NCBI GenBank assembly: GCA_003971905.1
Contig: RSEE01000070.1
Location: 188,501-252,500 of the forward strand
Length of the DNA: 64,000 nucleotides
Direction: 5' to 3'
Source of the DNA: Moniliella sp. 'wahieum'
Taxonomy: Eukaryota; Basidiomycota; Moniliellomycetes; Moniliellales; Moniliellaceae
A program made the position numbers and the translations under genes. Under the pieces are notes generated by a model. The model saw only the letters and a program-made list of their open reading frames with translations, was not told the DNA's origin and made no database searches. The first letter of the stretch is position 1. Every line of letters begins with the position of its first letter. Positions 20,618 through 31,688 of the stretch are shown piece after piece.

Positions 20618-20936
20618 CTACCCCCACTCACCGGCGGCAACAGCGCCGCCGTCTGCCCCGTGTGCAGCACCGTCGACCCCATTCCCTCGGGCTCCACCAG
20701 CTCCTCATCCACCGCCCAGCGCGACGACGCGAACCTGGACGAACGCCGGATCGGAGCGGTGACGATGCTCCACTTCCCGCGCCAACGTCGCGACCGAGTG
20801 CGGCGGCGGCACACGCATCTTCTTCCCCCTTGCCCAACGCAGTACGCGCCGCAGCAAAGTACAGCACCGAAACCACCACCGCCCCGTCCTCCTTCGTCCC
20901 ACTCGTCCCGCTCGTAGCCGTCGCTGCACCCGCAAC
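20618..20936 (-). CDS. molybdopterin synthase small subunit (MoaD/MOCS2A)
   Basis: The MoaD/MOCS2A sulfur carrier donates sulfur from its C-terminal Gly-Gly thiocarboxylate to make molybdopterin. Visible in order: VVSVLYFAAARTALGKGEE (about 20880-20825), MRVPPPHSVATLAREVEHR (about 20822), AVDEELVEPEG and LHTGQTAALLPPVSGG (about 20665-20622). The closing PPVSGG is the family hallmark. In the sequence as given the frame reads 13 residues past Gly-Gly; one more G in the run of five at about 20621-20625 would put a stop exactly after it. Two further frame changes split the small protein. No ATG is in frame ahead of the first strand, and the frame merges upstream with the SEC14-like tail. Identity is strong; the start is unknown. 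Confidence 0.8.
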
Positions 20937-21081
20937 GCCAGCGCCAACGCCAGGCCCTGCTTGCCAACCAACTTGGTCAGCGCATCGTGCGTCGCGCGCG
21001 CTTTCCGCTCCTCGGGTTCCTTGGCCCGCACCGCCGCGGCATGCGCGACCAAATCGTCCGACTCGCTCCGTCTGGGACGCG

Positions 21082-23388
21082 TCAGTTCGGTTCCGACCGA
21101 CCCGACCCTGACCCCGATCCCGATCGTGATTCTGACGCCGAGTCGGAACGCGAAGGGGCCATCGCGGGCGCGTGGGCAGTGTGCGGGCCGTGCTCTTCAG
21201 ACGAAGGCGTATCGTGCGAACCGGTCCGCCTGCGCAGCATCCGGCTCAGACGATGCCGGCCAGGGGAGAAGGAGCGACGCGAATGAGAATGGCCTAGCGA
21301 TGGCGAGGCCGGTGTAGCTGCAGCTGCAGCCGCAGCCGCTTCCTGCTCGTTAGGGACAAGGACTCACGCGAGCGAAGTGAGGCGCGCGATGCCGTTTCCC
21401 CACCAGCCGACGCACCGGACGAATTGGAATTGCGCGGCGCACGCGGATGGTGGTGAAGTAGATGCGAGCCATGGCGGACGATACCTTGCAAGCTGCCACG
21501 GAACGTGTCCCCCGAGCGGGACTTGGACGTGCGGGACGAAGCCGTGTCGCGCGTGTCTGTTAGAGTAGGGACAACAGGCTTGCTCACGGACGAGCCGGAC
21601 GACGCGCGGGTATCGCTGGATCCGGTGGACCGCTGGCTCCCCGACCGAGCTATCCTGCTTGGGCGGCGCAAGGCCGGTTGCCTTGGTCAGAGGGCGCGTC
21701 GGACAAGTTCTTGGAACGAGACGCGACCGGTGTCGCCCGGGTGTCCCCCGGGGTGGAAAAGTCCAGATGGTCCATCTCGTTGCCTGGGGAGGCCACCAGT
21801 GGTTGTGCATGGGGTGCAGCGGCTCTAGGTAGGTCCGAGCCGACACGTACCGCTCCAGATCGTTGTCCCCGTCGTCTTCCACAGACAAGATGGGAGGTTG
21901 AGCCGGGGCTGGTGGTTCCGCTGCGGCAGGGGCAGGAGCAGGCGTAGGGGCAGGTTCAGGCACAGATGCAGGAGGGATCGAGGAGGAAGGAGTGTCGTTC
22001 TTGGACGGGGTGTCGACCGCGACTGAATCCCGTGTGGAAGAGGAGATGGAAGATAAGCTGGGCCGGGCGAGGTCCGAGTGCGGGTTGGGGACGTGCCGTG
22101 GCACATCGGGAGGCGAGCTGGCGCCGATCCAGGCCAAGCATCCTCGCCCCCTCGAATGATGTACTCGGACGCACCCACTTTGCCCCCGCACACGGTTAAG
22201 AAACGGGCATCATTTCTTTTTGCGTTCGGTCAGGGTGTGCAGCAGGGCGGGCCAGTACGTGCTGTGGTGATAAACAGGGTCAAGGTCGCCCCCGCTGCGT
22301 AGAGAGAAACATGGGAATCAGCGGTTGGTCAGCATAGTTGCAGAGAAAAGAGGGGAGGGGGGGGGGGTGAAATGGGATGAGTGTAGAGGCAAGAAGAAAG
22401 AAAGAGCACGTACAAGTCCCCCAGCAATTGCGAAGCAACTACTTCGCCCATAATTGCCTCGTCAAACATGCACTTGGTGGTATTGGGGTCGATAAACGAC
22501 TGGATCGCGTTCCAAAAGAGTTTAAAGATCCATGGGACTGCCAGAGGGTAGTGAAAAGGAACAAGGAGGTTAGAGGGTTGGTACGTCGATCGATAGGCCA
22601 GCACCGAGGAAAGAGGGAGACAAGGACGCACCATTGATGCACATTGCAACGCCCAATCGTTCGACGTAGTGGTTCTGGAGAATGTAGAGCATGAGCTTGG
22701 CATTGGAAATTGAAGTGGGGTTGCGCGACTTGTTTTCAAAGTTGATCAGCGCCAACTGTTCCACCCCGGGCGGCATCAAGTCAATGCACGCATCCAAGAT
22801 CCACACCGCATACTTCATCTGTCGTTCGGTTTCGGGGGTATCGCTGCGGTGGGGGTGCATGTAGTGCAAGGGCCGACCATGTCGGTCGAAGCCAAGAACC
22901 GTCTCCTTGCCCGACTTGGCCTCCGGTTCGACATAGGCGGCCGAAATCGCATCGGCACCAAACTCGCGCCGCCAGGCAATCGTTTCAGTCAACCGTTTCT
23001 TGGCCTGCTCCACGTCCCACTTGGTCGCACGCAGGTAGCGCAGAATACTTTCGCGCGTCATCAGGCGCATCTTCTCCACGTCGGTCAGTGGCGCCAGGGG
23101 AAGCGGGGCCTTGCCTTTTCCGGGGAGCTGTTGGGGGTAGGCTTCGGTGCTGGTAAAGTAGGCGAGGCACGTGTCGTACTTGTCGCGCTGCTCGGGCGTG
23201 AGGGGCCGGTACGGGAAGGCGCGCGCATGGGGGTCGGGGTGGAGGAGGAGGGAGGAGGAGGAGGAGGACAGGAGGGAGCGGGCGGCAGGGTGGACGCCCC
23301 ACAGGTTGCCTTCGCTGCGGCTTGTGACGAGCTGCAGCTGGGCGGGGCCGGGTCGGGGCAGGCAAGAGGTCGGCGCTGCCGGTGGCAT
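21082..23388 (-). CDS. SEC14-like CRAL-TRIO lipid-transfer protein
   Basis: The N-terminal CRAL-TRIO helices are clear (ILRYLRATKWDVEQAKKRL, about 23050-22995). The lipid-binding domain follows with VLGFDRHGRPLHYMHPHR, QMKYAVWILDACIDLMPPG, LALINFENKSRNPTS and AKLMLYILQNHYVERLGVAM, then after an intron VPWIFKLFWNAIQSFIDPNT and EVVASQLLGDFGG. PVYHHSTYWPALLH and GGKVGASEYIIRGGED resemble the region after the domain in PDR16/SFH-type phosphatidylinositol transfer proteins. A long Ser-rich tail ends near 21082 with SESRSGSGSGSGRSEPN. Introns at 22631-22538 and 22413-22295 restore the frame exactly. Start at MPPAAPTSCL (23388) or upstream at 23541. Frame changes occur near 22210, 22050, 21780 and 21330. 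A GGCACGTGAC site is at 23563-23572. Confidence 0.88.
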
Positions 23389-23599
23389 GGTTGGAGAGCG
23401 GGTGCACGGATGTGGGCCGGCGGGTGCGGTGTGGGTGTGGGTGGGCGCATGGAGGGGGTGGGAGTGGTGGAGGGGAGCGAGAGCGGGAGCAGGGGGGGTG
23501 GAAGGCGCAGGAGACAAGCGCAGATGCGCCGTAAGCAGCATGCCATAAAATTCAGCCTGGCAGGCACGTGACCCATCATGCTTGCAGCTGGTCGTGAAG

Positions 23600-24781
23600 C
23601 GTTCGAGGCTGCGCTGAGCACCGAGGCACGGCGCCAGCCTTCCGCTGCGTGGGGCGCGCTGCCGGGGGCTGCTGCCCGCGCGCCTCCCATCCGTTCCGGG
23701 CAGGCGGCGGGTGGCCTCTGGCCTCTGCCGCAGTCGGCCGTACGCATTACGCGTTACGTCACTTGTCACTCGCTCCGTCCTAGCGTGTGGACCCGAACAG
23801 CAGCCCTCGCGCCTCGCCGAACCTCCTTCGGGCAGTTCGTGTGAGATGCATGTCAGATCGCACATGCTCAGCGCAGCCCATCGCAATCTCTGAATCTGGA
23901 TTGATCTGCCAACCATGTCACGCTCAGGATGCACTACGCCCCGACCCATCCCACAACCTGCTCTGGCCACCCCTCGGCGGCTTTCCGCTCGTTCGCCACT
24001 CCATTGGCTGACACCAGCCATCCTGGCCCCCTGCTCACTACTCCTAGCTAGTCACTCCCGCCGGACCTCGGCCTCATGCCGCAGGGGGGAAATGGCAAAC
24101 GACTGGAGTACAGCCACACCAGGCCAGATGCAGGCAGAACGACAAAGAAGCCACAGAGCAGCCCAGAGATGCAAGGGGAAAGGGGCAGTATCACCAGTGT
24201 GGGCGAGTTGCAAGCGGCTCTACGCAGCAACTCCCGTCACCAGTGTCGGTCCAGCAGTCTCGCTTCAACTTCAAACTTCAAGCTTCAAGCTTCTAGTTCC
24301 CAGCCTTCCCATTCGACAGGACAATGATGGACATGTGGCATGAGAGGGAAAGGGTCTAAGATCTAAGCGCTAACCGACCCGGCACTGACGCGGACGGGAG
24401 ATGAGAGCATGACAAAGAAGAAGAGAAAGGCGTCAACCAGAGAGGGAGAGCAGAGCACCAGTGTCTGTCAGACCAGGGTATCGATGTTTGGCCACCCATC
24501 TGAGATGTACGTGTGCCCATCACGGCGCGGTGATTCGAACCAAGAGATCTGGGGCCTAGGATATGGACGTTCAAATCCAACCTCCAGCCTCAGGTCCCCC
24601 AGACCTCCAACCAGATCTGAGCACAGCCAACGGGGGGTGGGGAGGACGCGGACAAGGCGAACAAGTAGCACGGTGCCACGAGAGAACGGATGGGGAGCCT
24701 CAGTATGCAAAAAGAGACAAGACAGGGGTGGGTGGCAGTCTACACCTTGCGACCAACGCACCCACCACGTACCCACCACGC
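23600..24781. other. intergenic stretch
   Basis: About 1.2 kb with no supportable gene. It contains TTACGCGTTACGTCAC at about 23747-23762 (overlapping MCB-like and CRE-like sites) and a pyrimidine-rich repeat of CTTCAA/CTTCAAG units at 24261-24295, related to the TTGAAGC repeats near 41.9 kb. A tRNA-like GGTTCGAAT on the minus strand near 24530 has no folding stems. Confidence 0.5.
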
Positions 24782-26509
24782 TTACCTCGCCACTGCACCC
24801 GCATACGCCCCTACCACGCCGTCTTCCCCAGCAGACCTTGCTGGAACAGCACCGGCACCGGACGCGGGCCAGTGCCCTGCACCCGCGCTCGACCCGCCGT
24901 GCTGGTCGGGCAAGGAGCCTGGGCGGGAAGAATGGGAAGGAGCATGGGAGGCGGGACGCGAGGCGGTCGAAGGCGGGTAAGTAGGTCCACTTAGTTTGCC
25001 CGTTCTAGGGGTTTGCAGTACCGAGCTCATTCCTGTGGGGGCGCACCAAGGCCATTGCCATGGGCGTACATTTGCCCCGGTGGCGAGGCAGAGGCAGCAA
25101 TGGTCATTGGAGTTGTTTCGCCCAGAGGTTGGTCGACTTGGGAGCTATTGGCGCGGCTCATGTCCGAGCTGGGGGGGAAATAGGATTTGCGACGTTGCTT
25201 GAGATGGTCAAAGGGCAAAAAGTGTTCTTCCATGTAGCGCATTTCGGGCGACAAGGAGTCCAGGTCGACATCTTCTTTTCTTCGACGCGCCTTGAGTGGG
25301 TTTTCTTCCAGCAACAGTTCTTCCAGCTCGTGGGACGCGTCAAAGTTGGCCCGCTTGTTCTGTGGGCCAAGGCGGGTGGGTAGGTCAGTACATCATGCAA
25401 GAAACAGGACAGAGCGCAGGAGGGAACGACGTACGTCAGGCTGAAAAGGTGGTGTCACTTCTTTCTTGGCAATGGCGGTCCAGTCCATACCGGAAAACCA
25501 CGGGTGCGCCTGAAGCTCGGCGAGACCGCCTGCGCTAGCCGTTTGGCCGGGTCGCGTTCAAGGCAGCCCTTGACGAATGACACGGCTTCAGGAGAGACAA
25601 TTTCGGAGATGTTGTCCGGGAAGACGTACCGAGCGTGTAAGATCGCGTTGGTAAGGGACGAGTTGGTCTTGCCCTTGAACGGTCGATGACCAAACAACAT
25701 TTCATACACCATCACGCCTAACGACCACCAATCGACGGCAGAAAGGTAGCCGCGTTTGGCCAGCACTTCCGGCGCCATGTACGCCATGCTCCCAGCGACC
25801 GAGGTGAGCATCCGGCGGGAAGAGTAGTGCACAGCAATGTTAAAGTCGGTCAAAGCTACATGCCCCTGGTCATCCAGCAAGACATTGTCGGGCTTGAGAT
25901 CACGATGCACAATTTGCATGCCGTGCAGATAGTCCAGTGCAAGGGACAGCTCGGCAACATAGAAGCGGACGATATCTTCGCGCATGTTGCCATTCCGGTC
26001 GAGGTGGAAGCGCAGGTCACCACCCAGCATTAGGTCCAGCACCATAAAGAGGTTCTCGTCATCTTGGAATGCATACTGGGAGGTGGGAGGGGAAAGAAAA
26101 GCGAGAACGAAGACCGGGTCAGAGACCTGCCTGCTCGTGCACAAGGAGAGAAAAGAAGAATACGTACACGCAAGTTGCAGATAAAGGGGCTTTCGATCTC
26201 CTCCAGCATGCGGCGTTCCTGGATGACGTTGGAGACCGCGTGCATTTTGATGCACTTGGCTTTGTTGATGTACTTGAGCGCGTACAGGTTCTGTGGAGCA
26301 GGACAAGAACGAGGATAAGGGAGGGAGGGGTCAGTGGTGTGCATGAGGGGGTAGGCAAAGGGAGGCGGACGTGCCTTGGTCTGCTTGTGTTGGACAACGC
26401 GGACCTTGCCAAAGGCGCCGCGGCCAACGGCGCGGAGGAGGTTGAAGTGGTAGAGGTCGACAGGGCCATCGTAGTTGACAGGGTCGGGCTTGCAGCACAG
26501 GATGCCCAT
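24782..26509 (-). CDS. STK32/YANK-type AGC-like kinase
   Basis: It opens with MGILCCKPDP: Gly2 for N-myristoylation and Cys5-Cys6 for palmitoylation, so membrane attachment is inferred. Kinase motifs: GRGAFGKVRVVQHK (P-loop), YALKYINKAK (ATP-binding Lys), ERRMLEEIESPFICNLR, MVLDLMLGGDLRFHL, VHRDLKPDNVLL (catalytic loop), LTDFNIA (DFN in place of DFG, usual for YANK kinases), MAYMAPEVL and VDWWSLGVMVYEMLFG. The tail has HPWFSGMDWTAI, LLLEENPLKARRR and LSPEMRYMEEHFLPFD, as in STK32. Introns: 26374-26291 (donor GCACGT), 26167-26076 and about 25435-25360. The frame changes near 25525. A stop at 25027 is immediately followed, one base out of frame, by a Ser/Pro-rich tail ending at 24782, so the true end is probably 24782. 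Confidence 0.9.
26291..26374 (-). other. candidate GC-AG intron in the YANK-type kinase
   Basis: 84 nt. Exon ...CAGACCAAG, then GCACGT, ending CCACAG before AACCTGTAC. This join gives HKQTKNLYALKYI as in other STK32 kinases. No GT donor nearby keeps the frame. The rest of the donor matches the GTACGT common in this genome. Confidence 0.6.
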
Positions 26510-26980
26510 GGCGCAGCAGAATGCAAAGAGGGGGGCAGGGGAGGCAAGACGAGACAGCAGGGCAGGCAGGGCAAGCAGCAGCTCAAAGCACTTGCATGAC
26601 TGGCGACAGGGTTGCAATGCGACGTGCGGACAGACACCAGGCAGCCGGGCCGGGCGGGTGAGGAGAGGTGGGGGAGTGGGAGTGGGGAAACGAGTGTCGG
26701 GCACCGCGGGCGGGCGCGGTGGCCGTCAAGAGGGGCGGAGGTGGGGTGGGGGGGGGGCAGCCAGAGCAGAGCACCTGGGGGGCTGGCTGGCTGGGCGGCT
26801 GGGGCCCAGTGGGGCGGCAATGGGGGAGACGCTCTGGGGCGCGCTTGTCTGCGACTGCGGCGTACTGCCTGCGGTCCAGACAGCACCCGCCCATTAAAAT
26901 GTTGCCCAACAGATTCCTGCCCAGTCCAGTCCAGACGACTGCGTCTGAATATCTGAAGCCGCCGCCCTAGTAGCTCCTCC
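26510..26980. promoter_or_regulatory. divergent promoter, kinase / TCAB1-like
   Basis: About 470 bp, GC-rich, with several runs of G on the plus strand. It separates two divergent start regions. No specific site is recognised. Confidence 0.4.
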
Positions 26981-28785
26981 ATGCCGGCCCCTCTCCCCAC
27001 TGCGCTTGCCCTCACCGCCGTGCGCGCCGCCGCCAGCACAGACACCCTCCCCACACCCTCGCCTCTATCCCCCAGCCGTCCCCGTGCCACCTGCGCTTCC
27101 CCCGCGCCGCCGCTGGTCGCCCGATGGCGGCTCCCACCTCCTCCAGCGCGACGACCATCGGGTAGTGTGTACCGCGTCGGCCAGGCCGACGGCCACACGT
27201 CTCTGTCTTGGATCTGACCATGGAGCTCGCCAGCCATCGCCGCTGCTCACCACCCAGTGGTATCCTTTGCCTATGGCGGCGCCTCGGACGAGCCATCCTG
27301 GATGCTGCTCCTCTCGGCCCGCGACACCTTGCGTCTGGTCGATGCCCACTGGGCCAGACCAGGTACGCCTATGCGGTGCCGAGCCACACCGAAACACGCT
27401 GCTTGCGGCCTACAGTGCGCTGATTGTCCCTGCCCCGCCTGCTGCTCAGGACGTGCCTGGGCCCATGGCCGTCTTGTACGCCGGCCTGGACAATGCCACG
27501 CTCGCGCTGGTGGACGTAACCCACCCAACCACGTGCGTAGCAGCGCGGGTGCCACTTGGGCTGCGCGCTGGCCATGCTGCCTGCAGCGCATTCGGTCCCA
27601 GGCTCCGTCCTTGGCACGCACAAGGGGCCCCCTCGGACAGAGGGGAATTGTGACTTGCCTCACGTTGATCCCCCAGGGCTTGGATGACGAGTCGTCAGAG
27701 CTGCTGGCGGTCGGCACATCCGATGGGTCCATCGGGCTGTACGACACTGCGTGTCTCTGTTTGTTGGCTGGGTTTGGCAGTCGGAGCGAGTGGGACCCCC
27801 AACGGACGCAGCAAGTCGAATTGCTCGGGTTGAACGCTTGTGTCGCAGGGTGGAGGGTTGGCCTGCGCACGTTCCAGTCCCACTCCAACGGTCGGGGCGT
27901 ACCGAACCCCCCGAGGCCGTTTCGCAAATCACTCTTCTTCCTGGCTGCCCGTACCTCATGGCGGTTTCCCAACGCCGCTTTCCAGGGCGCATCTTGGTGT
28001 ACGATTTACGGTACATCCCACGCCATGCTGCACCGGCCGTTTGCTGCGTACCCCTCTCTCTCGGGACCGCCTATACTCCCGAGTTCGAAGTATGGTCCAA
28101 CAGAGCCCCCTGGACTTTACAGCGCCAGCTCCCGCCGCGGCTTTGGTCGCCGTACTTCAGCCGCCCGACCTGTTCCCGAAAAGTATGCAACCAACCAACG
28201 AATTATGTTCTCTGTCGACAGCCAAAGTACATTGCTCGCTTCGGGGGCCAAGGACGATGGGGTGGTGCATCTCTATGACGTGTCGGAAGATACACTGTTG
28301 GACCGCTCTCTCGGGCTCCTCCGCTCGCCAACGGTTTCTTTCCGTGCTCATAACGGTTCGTCTCCCACCCTTTTCCCGTTTGCAGCCCTAGGCTTCTCAC
28401 TCCTGTTTTTTTCTTTTTTCTTCTTCTTTGTGTACTTGTCTGTGCAGATGTGGTCTCATCCTGTGCGTTCCACCCTTACTATCCATGCTGCTGACTACCG
28501 CAGGCTCCCGTCACTTCCCCTCCCTTTTATCCGAGTCTTCGGACAGCGATTCGGACGACAGCAGTGCCTCGTCTCAACATCCGCAACCCACCCCGGACGC
28601 AGGTGACCCCACTCCCTCCTTCCCTGTTGTCCGCCTGTGCCAAATCGCCTCCGGCTGCACCTTCTCCCTCTTCCTCGTCAGACACATCGCCTTCTGCCAT
28701 CTCCTCCAACTCGGATGCAGAAGCTGGCGAATGGAGTAGGACGTTCGCCCGGGATGCCAGCGTAAAGCTATGGGACATGCGTTGA
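26981..28785 (+). CDS. TCAB1/WRAP53-like WD40 protein (SWT21 type)
   Basis: WRAP53/TCAB1 binds CAB-box RNAs and, in animals, telomerase; yeast Swt21 is the spliceosome-linked relative. The order of blades matches WRAP53: RRWSPDGSH (about 27105), SFAYGGASDEPSWMLLLSAR and DTLRLVDAHWA (about 27260-27355), MAVLYAGLDNATLALVDV, GIVTCLTLIPQGLDDESSEL, LAVGTSDGSIGLYDTA, QITLLPGCPYLMAVSQRR, ILVYDLRY, then the diagnostic NQRIMFSVDSQSTLLASGAK, DDGVVHLYDVSED and FRAHNDVVSSCAFHPYYP. It ends DASVKLWDMR. An intron at 28366-28447 (phase 1) joins FRAHN to DVVSS. Many frame changes break the blades. The start is uncertain: 26981 is the first plausible Met. It converges on PUS7, 190 bp apart. Which RNA it serves cannot be read from sequence. 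Confidence 0.78.
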
Positions 28786-28975
28786 TCGCGGAGGTCATTA
28801 TGATCCTTGGCCAATCTACTGAGGGTGAGTGTCATGCACGGTCATGCAGTGGTGTTGGTTTTTTTTGGTCCCGGAAATCTAGTCTTTGCTCTCTATGCTT
28901 CCCTAAAGCTTGACCATGGCTGTATAGGTGAGATACGAGAGACAGGTCGGGGCAGGAACGATGGGGTTCCGTCAA

Positions 28976-31688
28976 TTAAGATGCTAGCGGCTCGCTTTCA
29001 GGGCGGGGAGGCTCGGTAGAAAGTTGTGTGGCACCCTGTTCTGGGTCCTTGTCCGACTCGTCCTTGAGGTGGGCATCCTGGCCCATCCCACGATACTTGC
29101 GATCGGCGCCGCTGAGCGTGAGCAAGCGCTGCACTTCGGGCGATGTGTCGGACTTGAGCACCTCTCGCAGCACCATGGTCGCATACGTCGACACGGGGAG
29201 CTCAAACACCAACTGCAACGCCAAGAAGGGCCCTTGACCCTCTGTGACCAGCTCGGCTTGGCCCAGCGGCGGCGGCGCCAACGCAGCGGCTGTCGTGGGG
29301 TCAATGGGGGGGTTGGACGGGCCCCTGAGCCCGTCCTGCCATAACTGTGCCAGCGCCGCATCTTCGTCCGAGACGGTCAAGTCGACTTCGGGATCGGTGT
29401 AGCGAATGAGTTTGGCGCGCACGTTGCGAGGTCGAGTGACCATGTGGCGGTACACACCAGCATACGGTACTCTTTCCAATCGGACGAGTACATGCTCTGT
29501 TGCGACAGCCCATCCGACGCATAAATCCGACCCAGTTCTTGGCCTAGCCACGTATCCTCGGGATCCGCACCTCGCTCCCGGGCATGGGCATCACCACGTC
29601 CGCCAACGTGTATTGCGTCAGGTCATCTTGCTCTGTCAACACCTTGACTGCCGGGAGCGAGGGACGGTCGGTTTTCTTGGCATTGGGATTGACTGGTCAG
29701 GACCTGTTGGTTCCTCCCGTCCTCCCCCTCCTCTTCGTCCGGCGGCAGCGTCGTCCCCCATCGACATCCTCCTCAGACAAGGACGCGTGCTTGTCGGCCA
29801 AGACGTAGTCCCCGACCATCACCTTGCGCCCCCGTCGCAGACGAGCGGAGACGCACTTGTTCCACACGTACGACTGGTACGCATGGCAGTACATGATGCG
29901 CAAATTGCGCGCGACGCCCTGGAGGATCAAGAACCAATCGTGTTCCCGTCCTGTGCGCTCATTGTCAATCATGCGTCCTACGATCGCCGCTCGCCCACGT
30001 ACGAGCGAGGTAGCCATAGTACGCCTTCTGCAAGTTGCCTGCGCGGAACTCGGCGCGGGCCTGGGCGGTGGTAGGGTTGTCGGTGATCCGGTCGGCCATG
30101 ATGAGATCCACCACGCCTTGTAGTCGCCCTTGAAGATCAGCACGCCAATCGCATGGGTCGAAACGTTGGTCGCCAAACCGCTGCAAGCCAAAGTAATTGA
30201 TGCACCCTTGTTCTCCCAGTGCGTGGATCGCTTGGGCCACCAACCCTTCCAACTCGGGGTCCGACGCCGCCGCTCCTTCCGATCCTGACCTCGGTTGTGG
30301 TTCGGCCTCGGCATTGGCATCGGGGTTAGCGTCGGCAGTGGCGCCCAGTCCACCCGGCTGGACGCGGCTCACATTGCGCAGCGTAATACAAACTCGTTAC
30401 CTTGCAGAAACCCAAGACGAAGTTCTTGGTGCACATAGGCCAAGCGGCCAACCCGGACCGCATTGGGCGCCCGCCGCGTCAGGGCATCCAACAAGCTCGT
30501 TCGATCCTTGTCCCAATTGTCCGAGGGACCGGTACCTTTCCTTTGTGGCTCGTCGGTCGCCCGCCGAGTCGCGGCCGGCCTGGCCAGCACGGTAATGCTG
30601 CGGCGCAAGAATCCGGTTCAGCGCCAGGTACACATCTTCCACCGTCTTCTTGCCCCGTTTGAATGTGACGGCCTGTGTGGTCACCGCTCGCTTGTCCTTC
30701 GTGCCCGCAAAGGCGAGAGCAGGGGTGACTGTACCGCTCTTGTGCTGCATGCCCAAGTTGCGCGTCAAGATGCCCGCTGCGTCGTACAGTTCCCGATTGG
30801 TCTTTTGCAGCAAAAACGTGATAAATGGCGGGTGGGCTTGGTTGGCCGCCAGTTCGTCAGACGAGGTGACACGACGGTTGTCCACTTTCCCCTTGGTCCA
30901 TCGCAGTGTCAAAAAGGGTTGGGGCACATTGCCATTGTCCGCTGGTGCATTCAGAATCGCATCCTCCACTTCCATCTCTGGATCCAACTTCTTGGCTTGC
31001 TGCGCCGTGACGGCCGACGAAGTCAAGTGTTCTCGGAACAGGCTCCGGATCGTCATGCGCCGCAGTCCGCATGTCCCGGTCCATGTACGTGCGACAGAGC
31101 ACGACACGCGTATCGACAGGAGCAGAGGGTTTGCGTTGACCTTTGCCTTTGTTGGTGCGTTTCCCCCGTGCGTCCGGCGCGGCAGCAGCCGAGGGGGCCG
31201 TCGTCGTGCTTTCCTTCCTTTTTGGATCGCCCGCCCCATTCGCTCCTTGGCCTTGACCGGTTTGAGTGGCCCCGCAAGCCAAAGGTCATGGATCTGCTGG
31301 ATCTCCCGCTCGCTCCACCCGTCCGCGGCGAGGCGGGCCGGTGCGTCGTCAGGCCAAGCCCGTTGGTGGAGGAAAGATTGGGTAGCAGAAAGACGAGCGT
31401 CGCGTTCGGCCTGTTCCTTGGCCAAGCGCTCCTGGACCAGTTCAGGGTGCAGAAACTCAGCCTGTTCGCGCTCGAGGCGCTGGCGCAGCGGCGGCGGGGG
31501 AAGCAGATCGTCCGCTGTCAGACGACAGATTTGCCCATCAAGGTAATCTCGCGCACTTGAAAGTCGGAAAAACGCTGCTTGATCACAGCGTGGAACGGCG
31601 CGAGCTGGGAGGAGAGGTATTCCTCCACGCCCACGTCCGTTTCGTGCACAGCCTTCTTGTCGGCCTGGCGGGTGAGCGCAGCGGCCAT
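28976..31688 (-). CDS. PUS7: TruD-family tRNA/mRNA pseudouridine synthase
   Basis: Pus7 converts U to pseudouridine in tRNAs, U2 snRNA and mRNAs. From the ATG at 31688: VGVEEYLSSQLAPFHAVIKQ and RFSDFQVREI (N-terminal TruD block), a long helical insertion, LLQKTNRELYDAAGIL, then the catalytic motif AGTKDKRAVTTQ (Asp in GTKDKR, about 30700) and ALNRIL. The TRUD domain continues: NAVRVGRLAYVHQELRLGFL, GCINYFGLQRFGDQ, GVLIFKGDYKAVVDLI, WFLILQGVARNLRIMYCHAY and YVWNKCVSARL. The C-terminal catalytic part has LTQYTLADVVMPMPG and FELPVSTYATMVLREVLKSD, ending at 28976. At least six frame changes. A Ser/Ala-rich upstream extension in frame to 31967 could carry a longer form. Divergent from the SIZ-like gene; GGTCACGTGC at 31973-31982. 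Confidence 0.93.

Noticed and set aside
24510-24545. tRNA-like GGTTCGAAT element on the minus strand
   Set aside because: The T-loop consensus is present but the flanking bases cannot pair as a T stem, and no D arm or acceptor stem was found.
24409-24984. 191-codon plus-strand frame in the 24 kb intergenic region
   Set aside because: Composition is Arg/Thr/Ser-rich like frame shadows, and its right half overlaps the likely kinase tail on the other strand.
30463-31560. 365-codon plus-strand frame opposite PUS7
   Set aside because: Pus7 motifs, including AGTKDKRA, are on the minus strand. The plus frame has shadow composition only.
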